Assembly: GCA_013288015.1 (NCBI GenBank)
Contig: JABDCR010000008.1
Span: forward strand, 1 to 64,000
Direction of reading: 5' to 3'
DNA length: 64,000 nt
Origin: Bacteroidota bacterium
Lineage (GTDB): Bacteria > Bacteroidota > Bacteroidia > B-17B0 > Aurantibacillaceae
Shown here: positions 1-8,545 of the stretch, piece by piece
Position numbering within the stretch: the stretch's first letter is position 1
Layout: every line of letters begins with the position of its first letter
The notes under the pieces: generated by a model
The model's input: the letters and a program-made list of their open reading frames with translations, nothing else
The model's database searches: none
What the model was told of the DNA's origin: nothing
Program-made: the position numbers and the translations under genes

Positions 1-1
1 T

Positions 2-1045
2 GATAGTACTTGCATAAGTTTGTGGATTGACAGCGATTTAGGAAATTATCAGGATGATTATATTGGTTGCGACGTAACTAACGATTTTGGTTATACTTAT
101 AATGGCGATGCATATGATGATGATAACGGCTCAACACCCGGTTATCATACTAACTTACCGGTATTTGCCTGTAATATTTTGCAAGGCCCCATTGCCGATG
201 CCGGAGATGGAATAGATAACAACCATAACTGCCAAATTGATGAAACAGGCGAGCATTGTATGATGAGCGGCTTTACATCGTATAACAATACTGGAAGTCA
301 AAAAAATGGTATTCTACCAACTACTAACGGATATATTGTTTATGATAACCTGATGCGTGGTAAGTGGGAAGATGGTACACTAATGACCTATGGTAACCAA
401 GGGGTTAATGCAATTAATCAACCGAGCAAATATTTATACCCTGGTAATACCGACCCATATGGGTTTGCCTTGGGAGGTAATTGTAACAACCCCGTAACAC
501 CAACAGGCAGCTTTGGTACTACAGGATGGACAGAAAGACAAGCAGGCAATTTTCCGGGCGATAGAAGAATGATAGTTAACACAGGCAAGTTTACCATGCA
601 ACCCTATTTTAACGTAGTTTTTAAACCATACACATTAGATTGTGCATTTGTTTTTTCGCAAGATTCTGCCAACTGCGATACAAACAGTGCTTGCCTAATT
701 AACCGTGCTACGCAAGATAATATTAGGGTTAAAAAATGGTTTAACGCAAACAATTACCCAAGCTGTTCGAGCAATGTAGGTATTAAGAAAAATACTATGC
801 CACAGCTTGATTTAAATTTATATCCAAACCCTGCCAATATGAATGTGTATGTTGAATTTACAAACATGCAAAAAAATGTAACTATAGAAGTTTTTGATAT
901 GCTGGGCAATGTAGTGCAAGGCTTGCAATACAATGAGCTTAGCAAATATGCTATTATACCCGTTAGTGAATTACAAAGCGGTGTATATATGGTTAAAATA
1001 CAATCGGCTGAAGGAACTGCTAACAAAAAGTTTATTAAACAGTAA
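2..1045 (+). CDS. T9SS-sorted secreted protein, 5'-truncated by window edge
   Basis: The frame is open to the first bases of the window (DSTCIS before the listed TTG 'start'), so the real start lies upstream and this is only the C-terminal part, about 347 residues. The last ~75 residues form a type A T9SS sorting domain (LNLYPNPANMNVYVEF ... GVYMVKIQSAEGTANKKFIKQ), which directs outer-membrane export and surface attachment or release. The N-terminal piece has the Asp/Gly-rich stretch common in large Bacteroidota secreted proteins (DDYIGCDVTNDFGYTYNGD, DNNHNCQIDETGEHC). The ligand or enzymatic role cannot be told from this fragment. Confidence 0.85.
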   Translation, partial: DSTCISLWIDSDLGNYQDDYIGCDVTNDFGYTYNGDAYDDDNGSTPGYHTNLPVFACNILQGPIADAGDGIDNNHNCQIDETGEHCMMSGFTSYNNTGSQKNGILPTTNGYIVYDNLMRGKWEDGTLMTYGNQGVNAINQPSKYLYPGNTDPYGFALGGNCNNPVTPTGSFGTTGWTERQAGNFPGDRRMIVNTGKFTMQPYFNVVFKPYTLDCAFVFSQDSANCDTNSACLINRATQDNIRVKKWFNANNYPSCSSNVGIKKNTMPQLDLNLYPNPANMNVYVEFTNMQKNVTIEVFDMLGNVVQGLQYNELSKYAIIPVSELQSGVYMVKIQSAEGTANKKFIKQ

Positions 1046-1117
1046 TTTAAAAACAGGTTAAATAAAAAGCCATTTCTTTCTCAAGAGCGACTTTTTTGCT
1101 TTTACTCACTACAAAAA

Positions 1118-2557
1118 TTAGTTAGCCATTTTTTTGCGGCGGTTTTCTAAAATTTTCAGAAAAGAACGGGTTCTTATTTCTTCCATAGTTAAACCTGTTG
1201 CTGTTACATCATCGGCTGAGATGGCACCGCAATTAATGGCACGCAGGAAATAGTTTAAAAGTCCTTGTCCGGTGGCGGCATCGTCAAACACATCATCGGT
1301 TAGGGTTGCACGCGCAGCTTTTTCTACAAAGGCTTTCAGGCGTTTAGCAGCATCCTCATAACTTTCTAAAAAGAAAGAATACACGGCGGCATAACGCATG
1401 GGGAATTGCGCGGGGTTTAAATCCCAACCCTGATAAAGGCCTTTCCATAACGAGTAGCGTGTGTGGTTGTATGCTTTTTTCCAAGAGCGTTGTACCACCA
1501 TTTTATTTTCGGCTAATTGAGCGGCGGTTAAATTATCGCCACGGTGCGGGCCGATAGGCATTACGTTTGTTGCCCCATCGGACAACCAAATGCCCGTTGC
1601 GCCAAGAGAAACTTTCATGAAATGATGCGCGAAATCGCAAACGGCGTGCCCCATATCCTGATACTTAGCAGTGATGTTGCAAGCCGCGGTATAATCATAC
1701 GTGCCAAACGCAGTTGCAATCATGCGGCCCTTGCTTGCTTCAACAAAAGTACGCAAGGGGTTTTTACCATCTTTATCAATAACGGCTTGTGTAGTTTCAA
1801 CCATCATTTCCATTTTAAGCGCGCCACTTGGTATTTGTGTGTTGGCTTCGATGGTTTCGAATAATTTTACGAGAGCACTTACCTGCTCAGGGATGCTAAC
1901 CTTTGGTAACATAACTACAAAGTTGTTGGGTAGTTTGCCGTTGGTTTGCTCAGATAATGTTGTTAGAAAAATATCGAGTGTGCGAACGCCGCGTTCTTTT
2001 AAATCTTCGGTAAAAGGTTTTATGCGTATGCCAATGAAAGGTGAAAGCGAATTTGCTTTCATGCCCTTGGCTACTTCGGTAGCGGCTTGTACGGCAGTTG
2101 CATCTTCTTCGTCCCACGAGCGGTTACCAAAACCATCTTCAAAATCGATACGAAAATCTTCTAAGGCTTCGGCTTTTAATTTTGCAATTACTTTGTTGTA
2201 CGTAGTATATGATAACCAAGCTGTTTCTTTTTTGCGGTCGGTTTCAGAAAGACCATCCATTTTTTTTATGAGCTTTTCTATTTCGGCAGCATTGCTTGGC
2301 AATGTTTCGTGACCAGATAACTCAATGGCTTTTGCAAACTCAACAAAGTTGGGTGCATTGTTTAAAAGAGTTTTTAAGGCTGCTTGTCCCATTTTTTCGG
2401 CTGAGTCGGCAGTGAATAAATCGGCACCACCATACACAGTGTGCACAGGTTGACGATCGGGTTTATCGCCGGGATAAATTTTTTGGAAAGCTTTGTTTGC
2501 TTTGCCTAATTCATTTAAGATACTTTCTTTCTCTTGAGCAGGAATAGATTGTTTCAT
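1118..2557 (-). CDS. CitE/HpcH-like aldolase-lyase family enzyme (DUF6986-like) in urate operon
   Basis: This 479-residue cytoplasmic protein resembles the HpcH/HpaI aldolase and citrate-lyase beta superfamily. It has an acidic metal-binding type motif FRIDFEDGFG (~res. 137-146), a conserved MMVETTQAVID strand (~250) and the GTYDYTAACNI / DFAHHFMKVSL region (~285-315). I place it in the DUF6986-type family, sometimes labelled 'phosphoenolpyruvate kinase' without biochemical proof. It is the last gene of the minus-strand urate operon, 42 bp after the hydroxyisourate hydrolase gene. Members of this superfamily make or break C-C bonds to 2-oxo acids such as glyoxylate, so a role in using the glyoxylate or ureidoglycolate produced by allantoicase is an inference. 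The reaction is not known. Confidence 0.7.
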   Translation of the reverse strand: MKQSIPAQEKESILNELGKANKAFQKIYPGDKPDRQPVHTVYGGADLFTADSAEKMGQAALKTLLNNAPNFVEFAKAIELSGHETLPSNAAEIEKLIKKMDGLSETDRKKETAWLSYTTYNKVIAKLKAEALEDFRIDFEDGFGNRSWDEEDATAVQAATEVAKGMKANSLSPFIGIRIKPFTEDLKERGVRTLDIFLTTLSEQTNGKLPNNFVVMLPKVSIPEQVSALVKLFETIEANTQIPSGALKMEMMVETTQAVIDKDGKNPLRTFVEASKGRMIATAFGTYDYTAACNITAKYQDMGHAVCDFAHHFMKVSLGATGIWLSDGATNVMPIGPHRGDNLTAAQLAENKMVVQRSWKKAYNHTRYSLWKGLYQGWDLNPAQFPMRYAAVYSFFLESYEDAAKRLKAFVEKAARATLTDDVFDDAATGQGLLNYFLRAINCGAISADDVTATGLTMEEIRTRSFLKILENRRKKMAN

Positions 2558-2599
2558 ATTATTTTGTGGTTAAAATATTTTGTTGCGTTTTAATATTGA

Positions 2600-2941
2600 T
2601 TAGCTACCACGGTAGGTTGAGTAACCGTAGGGGTTTAATAAAAGTGGTACATGATAGTGTGACTGATCGGTAGTTTGGAAAACGATTGTTACCGAAGGAT
2701 AAAATGCTTTTACACCTTGCGCTTTGAAATAAGATTGGGTATCAAACACCAAACGATAAATGCCGGGTTGTAATTTTATATCATCGGCCAACAAGCCCGG
2801 TAGACGGCCATCGGCATTTGTTTGTCCTTTACCTAAGAGAGACCAGGTGCCATCAGCATTTGGTTTTTCTAAAACGATAGAAACGTTTTGTGCAGGTTTG
2901 CCTATGGAAGTATCTAATATGTGTGTGGTGATGGCGCTCAT
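2600..2941 (-). CDS. uraH: 5-hydroxyisourate hydrolase
   Basis: This 113-residue transthyretin-like enzyme hydrolyses 5-hydroxyisourate, the first product of urate oxidation, to OHCU. Diagnostic features are the N-terminal THILDTSIGKPA strand with catalytic-type His7 and the C-terminal signature HYHVPLLLNPYGYSTYRGS ending in YRGS at the very C terminus. Length matches the family (~110-115). There is no signal peptide, so it is cytoplasmic. It lies 4 bp after the OHCU decarboxylase gene in the same operon, which keeps the second and third steps of urate breakdown together. Confidence 0.95.
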   Translation of the reverse strand: MSAITTHILDTSIGKPAQNVSIVLEKPNADGTWSLLGKGQTNADGRLPGLLADDIKLQPGIYRLVFDTQSYFKAQGVKAFYPSVTIVFQTTDQSHYHVPLLLNPYGYSTYRGS

Positions 2942-2945
2942 CTTT

Positions 2946-3449
2946 TTATTCGATTAATTTTTCTAAACGTATGTGAGTGATTTTATTTTGTTCGTCCATT
3001 GCAATTTTAATTTCGATGTCGGGTGTGTTGCCCAAACGTGTGTTTAGTAAAGCTAACATTTCTTCGGCGGTTTTGCCTGTGGCACACACAATAAATATGT
3101 AGCCGAATTTTTTTAAGTAAGCTTCGTTACCATTTGCCAGTGCTACCAATGTATTTTGGGTGGCGGTGTTAACGCCTGCCTGTTCGCCACCGGCCCAATC
3201 TTTAGTAGAGGCGAATTTTTTTTCGAGGCTTTTTAAATCACCAATTTTTGGATGATGCGTAAAAGCTTCCAAACCATCCCGTACTGTACAGTTTTGCCAA
3301 ATCCAATTAGAGTTGTGTAATAAACTTATTTTGCTTTCAAACGGTTTTTTAGTTGCCAGTTGTTTTGCCCATGTGGTAGAGCCACAGCATTTGAACAACT
3401 CTTCGAAAGTTTTATCGGGCGGGAGGTTATTTAATTCTTGTATAGTCAT
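2946..3449 (-). CDS. uraD: 2-oxo-4-hydroxy-4-carboxy-5-ureidoimidazoline (OHCU) decarboxylase
   Basis: This 167-residue protein decarboxylates OHCU stereospecifically to S-allantoin. The family signatures are present: FTHHPKIGD with the catalytic His (~res. 64-72), the GGEQAGV segment (~92-98) and FGYIFIVCATGKTAEEML (~117-134). Length is normal. It is directly abutted by the upstream allantoicase gene (stop and start are adjacent), implying translational coupling. Together with uraH and the divergent puuD it completes urate to allantoin. Confidence 0.95.
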   Translation of the reverse strand: MTIQELNNLPPDKTFEELFKCCGSTTWAKQLATKKPFESKISLLHNSNWIWQNCTVRDGLEAFTHHPKIGDLKSLEKKFASTKDWAGGEQAGVNTATQNTLVALANGNEAYLKKFGYIFIVCATGKTAEEMLALLNTRLGNTPDIEIKIAMDEQNKITHIRLEKLIE

Positions 3450-4550
3450 TTACTTTTTAATGTTACCAAATAAACGTAAACGACTAACACCGCCATCAGG
3501 AAAAATGTTTAAACGAATATGTGTGAAAGGACCATGATTAACAATTTCTTTATCAAAAAAATGTTCGTGGTCGGCTTGCAGTTTTTGTTTGGGTAAAATT
3601 TCTGTCCACTTGATATCGGGAGAGTTAATGTTTATTTCATCAAGTGCTACGGTTTCAATTTCGATAGTTGAACTGGTAGGTAAAACCTCTGCACGCGATA
3701 AACCAAGAGAACTTGCGCCAAGGTCTACGGTTTCTAAATCTATTCCTTCGATAGAACAGGTATCAGGATAATTGCCCTTGAAGTGACAAGTATCTACTAA
3801 AATTTTATTGATGTTACCCTGGTGTGCAAGTTTTACAATTACCCAATCGCGATTATTTGGTGTGCGGTTACGTTTGGTTTCCCAACCATCGCCCATGTTA
3901 ACGCCACGCCCCGGCATAATTAAATTATCCATGTGGCTAAAAAACATATCGTTGCACAGCACAGATTTTGCTCCGTTGGTTGCAGATGCTAAATCAATAA
4001 CATCGCTTTCTTTTACTGCATCCCAATTTTTGTAAACCTCGCCATATACTTTTAAACGTGCTACGCCACCATCGGGGTAAATGTTTAAACGCAAGTGAGT
4101 CCAAACAACATCACTATCAACTTCGTAAAAATTTTGACTGCCTGGGTTAAGCGGAGACTTAGCAAGAATTTCGGTCCAGCTTGCTTTTTGAAGCGCATCA
4201 GCCGAAGCATTATCAGCCATGTTGCAAGCCTCGATAGAAGCATGCGGCGGGTGATTGCCCAAAAAGAAATTAGTATCTATATCAAAACCTTTTATAATGC
4301 CCGATGCGCCGAGTTTAATAATGCACCAATCGTAACCCGGTACACGCTTTCTGCGAGACTCCCAACCATCCATCCATTTACCTCTGTCGGTATATTTATC
4401 TGCAATAAAAATTCCGCGGCCGGGTTTTAGTAAATTTTCTTTCTCGGCAAAAAAATCATCGCTGCAAATAATGGCTTTACCACCTAATCGCTCAGCAGCA
4501 AGGTCTATTAAGTTTGTAAATGCGGGACTGTTTGTTTTAGTGTTCTCCAT
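3450..4550 (-). CDS. alc: Allantoicase
   Basis: This 366-residue enzyme hydrolyses allantoate to ureidoglycolate and urea. It has the two tandem homologous jelly-roll domains of the family. Repeat 1 (~res. 12-190) contains SDDFFAEKENLLKPGRG, DGWESRRKR and HLRLNIYPDGGVARLKVYG. Repeat 2 (~198-366) contains NDMFFSHMDNLIMPGRG, DGWETKRNR and HIRLNIFPDGGVSRLRLFG. It sits in the middle of the urate operon, 14 bp after the DUF962 gene. No ureidoglycolate lyase or urease gene is visible downstream in the window, so the fate of its products is open. Confidence 0.95.
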   Translation of the reverse strand: MENTKTNSPAFTNLIDLAAERLGGKAIICSDDFFAEKENLLKPGRGIFIADKYTDRGKWMDGWESRRKRVPGYDWCIIKLGASGIIKGFDIDTNFFLGNHPPHASIEACNMADNASADALQKASWTEILAKSPLNPGSQNFYEVDSDVVWTHLRLNIYPDGGVARLKVYGEVYKNWDAVKESDVIDLASATNGAKSVLCNDMFFSHMDNLIMPGRGVNMGDGWETKRNRTPNNRDWVIVKLAHQGNINKILVDTCHFKGNYPDTCSIEGIDLETVDLGASSLGLSRAEVLPTSSTIEIETVALDEININSPDIKWTEILPKQKLQADHEHFFDKEIVNHGPFTHIRLNIFPDGGVSRLRLFGNIKK

Positions 4551-4564
4551 ATAAATTTCTAAAA

Positions 4565-4882
4565 TTAGTTTCCTTTAAATTTTTCTTTTCCAATCAGTAT
4601 TTCAAAATACAATTTAAAATCGCCTTTAAGCGACATCCACGGATATTTGAACGTAGCAGGTTTATTTTTTTCGATAAAGAAATGACCTATCCATGCAAAA
4701 AAATAAGCGCATACAACACCTGCTAAAAGTATAAAGCCATTTATTTGTATGAGAGCCGTAATTGCCAAAATAAAAAACAAACTGGTGCCAATAAAATGCG
4801 TAACACGTGTACCCACCTGACGATGCTCGTTTAAGTAATAAGGGTAAAATTCCTCAAATGTTTTATACTCTTTATCAGCCAT
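4565..4882 (-). CDS. DUF962/Mpo1-like small membrane protein in urate operon
   Basis: This 105-residue integral membrane protein has the DUF962 (Mpo1-like) pattern: an N-terminal amphipathic stretch FEEFYPYYLNEH, conserved His in THFIGT, two to three hydrophobic segments (~28-65), GHFFIEKNKPATF and a C-terminal KGDFKLYFEIL. Yeast Mpo1 is an Fe-dependent dioxygenase of 2-hydroxy fatty acids using conserved histidines. The bacterial proteins are uncharacterised. The gene is tightly packed between allantoinase (8 bp) and allantoicase (14 bp), so it is co-transcribed with purine catabolism genes, but nothing in its sequence says how it would contribute. Confidence 0.8.
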   Translation of the reverse strand: MADKEYKTFEEFYPYYLNEHRQVGTRVTHFIGTSLFFILAITALIQINGFILLAGVVCAYFFAWIGHFFIEKNKPATFKYPWMSLKGDFKLYFEILIGKEKFKGN

Positions 4883-4890
4883 TAAGCTTA

Positions 4891-6249
4891 CTATTTTTTT
4901 AAAAGGACTTTGCCTTGTGGTAAAGATATGAAATTCCCGTTTTCAAATACTTTTTTGCCAGCTAGGTAAGTTTGTTTAACAACACCTTGTAACTCTTCGC
5001 CTACATATGGACTTATTTTGTGGCGATAATGTATATCAGCACTTTGTACGGTAAATTTTTCAGTAGGGTTCCACACCACAATATCAGCATCGTAACCCTT
5101 TTTCAATTGTCCTTTTGAATTTTGAAAGCCAATAAACTTAGCCACATGCTCACTCATTAAAGCAGCAACCTCAGTAATGCCCAAACCTCTTTTTTGCGCG
5201 GCAGTAAAAACCACCGGCAACGAAAACTGAATAGAGGCAATGCCGCCCCAGGCTTCTTTTAAATTACCGGTTTCTATTTTTTTTAAAGTGGGAGTGGCAG
5301 GAGAGTGGTCGGTAACTACAAAATCAATTAAGTTGGTTTTTAAAGCCTGCCATAATTTTTCGTTATTGGCACGTTCGCGGATTGGTGGGGCGCATTTAAA
5401 AAGTGTGTTGCCATTTGGAATTTCTTCGGCGCAGAAATATAAATATTGTGGACAGGTTTCAACGGTTAAGGGCAAACCTTTTTCTCGTGCCGTTTTTATT
5501 TGCGCCAGTGAATCGGCAGACGATAAATGAACAATGTGTGTAGGGCAATTAAACTCCTGGCACAATTCAATCATCATTTCAACCGCGTTATCTTCCCAAA
5601 CTTTCGGGCGAGAATTTAAGTAGGCCATATAGTTAGTAGGATTTTTTTCAAAGCTTGAAATGCCCTCGTGCATTACATCCAACTCGGCATGTGCTAATAA
5701 AGGAATTTGATATTTGGCAATGGTTGCCATTCCTTTTTTTAAATCGGCCAGCGTAACATTAGGAAATTCATCAATGCCCGAATGCGTTAAAAATGCTTTA
5801 ATGCCAAGCACACCTGCTTTAATTAATTCATCCAACTTATCGGCATTGGCAGGCACCAAGCCACCCCAAAAACCACAGTTGCAGTAAAGTTTGCCTTCGG
5901 TAGCTTTTAATTTATCGTTAAATGTTTTTGCACTTATGGTTACCGGGCTAGAGTTTAAAGGCATATCAACCAAAGTAGTTATGCCGCCTGCAATGGCAGC
6001 TTTGGTCATGGTTTCAAAGCCTTCCCACTCGGTTCGTCCGGGCTCGTTAATGTGCACGTGTGAGTCAATCAAACCGGGCATAACCACCAAATCATCCACA
6101 TCTTCAATAGGGAAGTTGGCGGTGCTTGGTTTGCCTTCTAATATATCTATAATAATTCCGTCTTTAATTAAAAGTGTAGCGTTTTGTAATTTGTTTTGTA
6201 TAAGCACTTGCGTGCTGTGTAGGGCAAAATCGGGATGCTGGTTTATCAT
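4891..6249 (-). CDS. allB: Allantoinase
   Basis: This cyclic amidohydrolase (452 residues from the ATG at 6249) opens the allantoin ring to allantoate. Metal ligands of the dihydroorotase/allantoinase family are visible: GLIDSHVHINEPGRTEWEG (~58-76), the probable carboxylated lysine in LGIKAFLTHSG, LLAHAE, HIVHLSS and the Asp in VVTDHSPAT. The track's earlier TTG start (6261) would add four residues. I prefer ATG 6249 because the -7 box TAAATTTG on this strand lies at 6269-6276, giving a short leader. It is the first gene of the six-gene urate operon. Confidence 0.93.
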   Translation of the reverse strand: MINQHPDFALHSTQVLIQNKLQNATLLIKDGIIIDILEGKPSTANFPIEDVDDLVVMPGLIDSHVHINEPGRTEWEGFETMTKAAIAGGITTLVDMPLNSSPVTISAKTFNDKLKATEGKLYCNCGFWGGLVPANADKLDELIKAGVLGIKAFLTHSGIDEFPNVTLADLKKGMATIAKYQIPLLAHAELDVMHEGISSFEKNPTNYMAYLNSRPKVWEDNAVEMMIELCQEFNCPTHIVHLSSADSLAQIKTAREKGLPLTVETCPQYLYFCAEEIPNGNTLFKCAPPIRERANNEKLWQALKTNLIDFVVTDHSPATPTLKKIETGNLKEAWGGIASIQFSLPVVFTAAQKRGLGITEVAALMSEHVAKFIGFQNSKGQLKKGYDADIVVWNPTEKFTVQSADIHYRHKISPYVGEELQGVVKQTYLAGKKVFENGNFISLPQGKVLLKK

Positions 6250-6268
6250 GCTGAGATACAATTTCCAA

Positions 6269-6276
6269 CAAATTTA
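6269..6276 (-). promoter_or_regulatory. Bacteroidota -7 box for the urate operon
   Basis: On the minus strand the sequence reads TAAATTTG, an exact match to the TAnnTTTG -7 element of Bacteroidota promoters, 19 bp before the allB ATG. The 71-bp intergenic region between allB and puuD must hold both divergent promoters. A weaker +-strand candidate (TATATTTA) lies near 6289 for puuD. The close divergent layout suggests shared control, but no clear operator palindrome was found. Confidence 0.5.
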
Positions 6277-6320
6277 TTAAACTTGTTTATATTTATGCTT
6301 TATTGTGAATAGATAAATTT

Positions 6321-7862
6321 ATGAAGCTGAATATACTTGCCAACCTTTTACAACGCGCCAAACTGTTTTTACTGTTTTTATTTATGCTATTTGCACAAGA
6401 TGCTTTTTGTGCCGAAAAATTCAGCACCAACTTTAGCAAAAGCAACGCCGTTTTTATTTTAATTTTTAGTGGCAGTGTTTTAATAATTATTTATGCCTTG
6501 ACATTGGTTATAAAAACATTTAATCATTTAATAGAAAAAAGCAGCGATGATGCCGAGAAAGAAAAATTGCATGATAAGATAGATGATGTTGCGCAGGCAA
6601 AAACGGTTTTGTTTTATTGCTCGTTGCTGTTTATTTTTTTATACGCCTGTTATGCTTTTGTAAAAGGAACGAACATGGAATCCCATGTAAGTGAGTGGAT
6701 GAATTTGGTGGTTAGATGGATGCATGTGGTGTTTGGCATTGCGTGGATTGGCGCATCGTTTTATTTTGTGTTTTTAGAAAACGCCTTAAACAGAACCCAT
6801 AATTTACGCGATGAACTTGCGGGTAACCTTTGGGCAGTGCACGGCGGTGGTTTTTATTATTTAGAAAAATATAAAGTTGCGCCTAAAGAAATCCCTAAAG
6901 ATTTGCATTGGTTTAAGTACGAGGCTTATTTTACCTGGCTATCGGGCTTTACGCTTTTGGTGATTGTATATTATTTAGATGCCAATATTTATTTGATTGA
7001 TAAAAGTGTGATGGACCTAACGCAAGGCGAGGCCGTTAGCATTGGCATTGGTACTTTGCTGGTGGGTTGGTTGGTTTACGATACATTGTGCAAATCATTT
7101 TTGGCAAAGCATCAGGTCTTGTTGTCAGTTATACTTTTAATTTTTATATCGGCGGTGGCGTGGTTTTTATCGCATGTGTTTAGCAGCAGGGCGGCTTATA
7201 TACATGTGGGTGCTATGCTTGGTACGCTGATGGCAGGCAATGTTTTCAGGATAATTATACCGGGACAAAAAGCGATGGTGAACGCCGCCAAAGAAGGCAA
7301 ACCTGTTGACCCAAGCTTGGGAAAAAAAGCACTCCTGCGCTCCTTACACAATAATTATTTTACGCTGCCTGTAATTTTTATAATGATTAGCAATCACTTC
7401 CCTAGTACCTACGGAAGTGCGTTTAACTGGATGGTGCTAATGGGTTTAACCATTGCAAGTGCTTTAATAAAACATTATTTAAACCTGAAAGAGAAAGGCG
7501 AAAAATCGGTTTGGATATTGCCTATTGGCATTGTGCTGATTATATCGCTGGCCTTTATTACACGCCCTATACCAAAATCGGTTTGTAAAAATGATAAAGC
7601 GGTTACCTTTAATGAAGTAAATGAGATTATACAAAAACGTTGTGTGGCTTGTCACTCGGCTAACCCTACCGATGATGTGCAAAAAGTTGCACCCAACAAT
7701 ATTATGTTTGATACCAAAGAAAATATTTTAAAATATGCCGAGCGCATAAACCAACGTGCCGTAATTACGAAGACCATGCCGCAGGGAAATAAAACAGGCA
7801 TTACACAAGAGGAACGCGATGCCATTGCTTGCTGGATTGAGAATGGTGCGAAGGGGGAGTAA
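6321..7862 (+). CDS. puuD: Membrane urate oxidase PuuD-type with C-terminal cytochrome c domain
   Basis: This 513-residue inner-membrane protein converts urate to 5-hydroxyisourate and feeds electrons to the respiratory chain through a fused cytochrome c. A signal-like segment (~1-30) and a membrane helix (~45-65) precede a second helix (~92-112). The urate hydroxylase domain follows (~125-410) with several helices and conserved stretches such as FGIAWIGASFYFVFLE and WAVHGGGFYYLEKY. The C-terminal domain has one heme motif CVACH (~res. 440) and a likely axial Met in TKTMPQGN. It is divergent from the allB operon. Length is slightly above typical PuuD because of the N-terminal extension. Confidence 0.9.
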   Translation: MKLNILANLLQRAKLFLLFLFMLFAQDAFCAEKFSTNFSKSNAVFILIFSGSVLIIIYALTLVIKTFNHLIEKSSDDAEKEKLHDKIDDVAQAKTVLFYCSLLFIFLYACYAFVKGTNMESHVSEWMNLVVRWMHVVFGIAWIGASFYFVFLENALNRTHNLRDELAGNLWAVHGGGFYYLEKYKVAPKEIPKDLHWFKYEAYFTWLSGFTLLVIVYYLDANIYLIDKSVMDLTQGEAVSIGIGTLLVGWLVYDTLCKSFLAKHQVLLSVILLIFISAVAWFLSHVFSSRAAYIHVGAMLGTLMAGNVFRIIIPGQKAMVNAAKEGKPVDPSLGKKALLRSLHNNYFTLPVIFIMISNHFPSTYGSAFNWMVLMGLTIASALIKHYLNLKEKGEKSVWILPIGIVLIISLAFITRPIPKSVCKNDKAVTFNEVNEIIQKRCVACHSANPTDDVQKVAPNNIMFDTKENILKYAERINQRAVITKTMPQGNKTGITQEERDAIACWIENGAKGE

Positions 7863-7905
7863 GATTTTTACTTGTTGGTGATAAGTGAATGGGGAAAGTT
7901 GTATA

Positions 7906-8160
7906 TTATTCTTCTATCAAGTTCATAATCCAGTTAATCCATCTGAGTATAGTAGATGCTCTCCTAAAATATGTTGTATCGGAATCAATATTATACAAAT
8001 TAGATGATTTCATTAAATTAACAATTTCATCCTTCGATGGAACTCTACTCGTTTCTAAATATAAATCAAGGGTCTTTTTGAAAACCCCATGAGAGATAAT
8101 AAGTTTAACGAATTCAATTTGTCTACTCGCCAAAGAAAGATTAAATATTGGTTCGCCTTC
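7906..8160 (-). pseudogene. C-terminal remnant of a protein cut off at a hairpin repeat
   Basis: The track ORF starts at a TTG, but the frame continues upstream as EGEPIFNLSLA before running into repeat sequence at about 8160, so a longer gene seems to have lost its 5' part. The remaining ~85 residues (ASRQIEFVKLIISHGVF ... FRRASTILRWINWIMNLIEE) look like a folded helical, winged-helix-like C-terminal domain. The RRASTxxxWINWI ending reminds me of a small domain found in proteins of some restriction-modification loci (DUF7226-like), a weak resemblance. It is probably non-functional. Confidence 0.45.
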
Positions 8161-8164
8161 TTCA

Positions 8165-8226
8165 GGGCGAGGACTTGAAGTGTAAAGCCCGACGGCGCGT
8201 GTTTACAAAGCACCGTAACGCCCTAA
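8165..8226 (+). repeat. Dispersed hairpin repeat, copy A (degenerate)
   Basis: The core reads GTGTAAAGCCCGACGGCGC, loop, GCACCG, then TAACGCCCTAA. It is the most decayed of five copies: the stem carries a C/A mismatch and GGAACG has become GTAACG. It ends 2 bp from the stop codon of the minus-strand HTH gene and abuts the truncated gene on its other side. Confidence 0.75.
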
Positions 8227-8227
8227 T

Positions 8228-8527
8228 TTATTTTTTTTTCTTTTTTTCTTTTAAGAAAGCCATTAGGCCATTGTTTACTTTGGTAAGTAAAGCTACTTGC
8301 TGTCGCAGGTGTTCGATTTCTTTATGCAGAGGATCGTACTCGTTGGCGAGTTTGTAATCGATTTTTAGTTTTAGTTTTTTTATTTTTTCTTTAAATACGG
8401 GTTTTATAATTTCTTGTTTGTAGAGGTTATACAATTGTCCGCGCGATATGCCGGTTATATCAATTACCTCATCGATGGTGTAGCTGCTAAAATCAACAGC
8501 TTGTTTGAAAATTTCGCCTTCTCTCAT
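8228..8527 (-). CDS. Small HTH protein with coiled-coil tail
   Basis: This 99-residue protein has an N-terminal helix-turn-helix (~15-40, YTIDEVIDITGISRGQLYNLY) like the MerR or excisionase type. A basic linker follows, then a predicted coiled coil (~65-95, LHKEIEHLRQQVALLTKVNN), and the tail is EKKKKK. It is the last gene of an apparent operon starting at 10538 (18 bp after the Imm_superinfect gene). DNA binding is likely. The target is unknown. Confidence 0.65.
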   Translation of the reverse strand: MREGEIFKQAVDFSSYTIDEVIDITGISRGQLYNLYKQEIIKPVFKEKIKKLKLKIDYKLANEYDPLHKEIEHLRQQVALLTKVNNGLMAFLKEKKKKK

Positions 8528-8545
8528 GATAGTTGTTTTGATTAT

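Noticed and set aside
1701-2312. 203-residue + strand ORF antisense to the CitE-like gene
   Set aside because: It is fully inside a well-supported minus-strand gene. Its long length comes from codon-phase effects, and the composition (Ser/Leu/Val-rich shadow) is non-protein-like.
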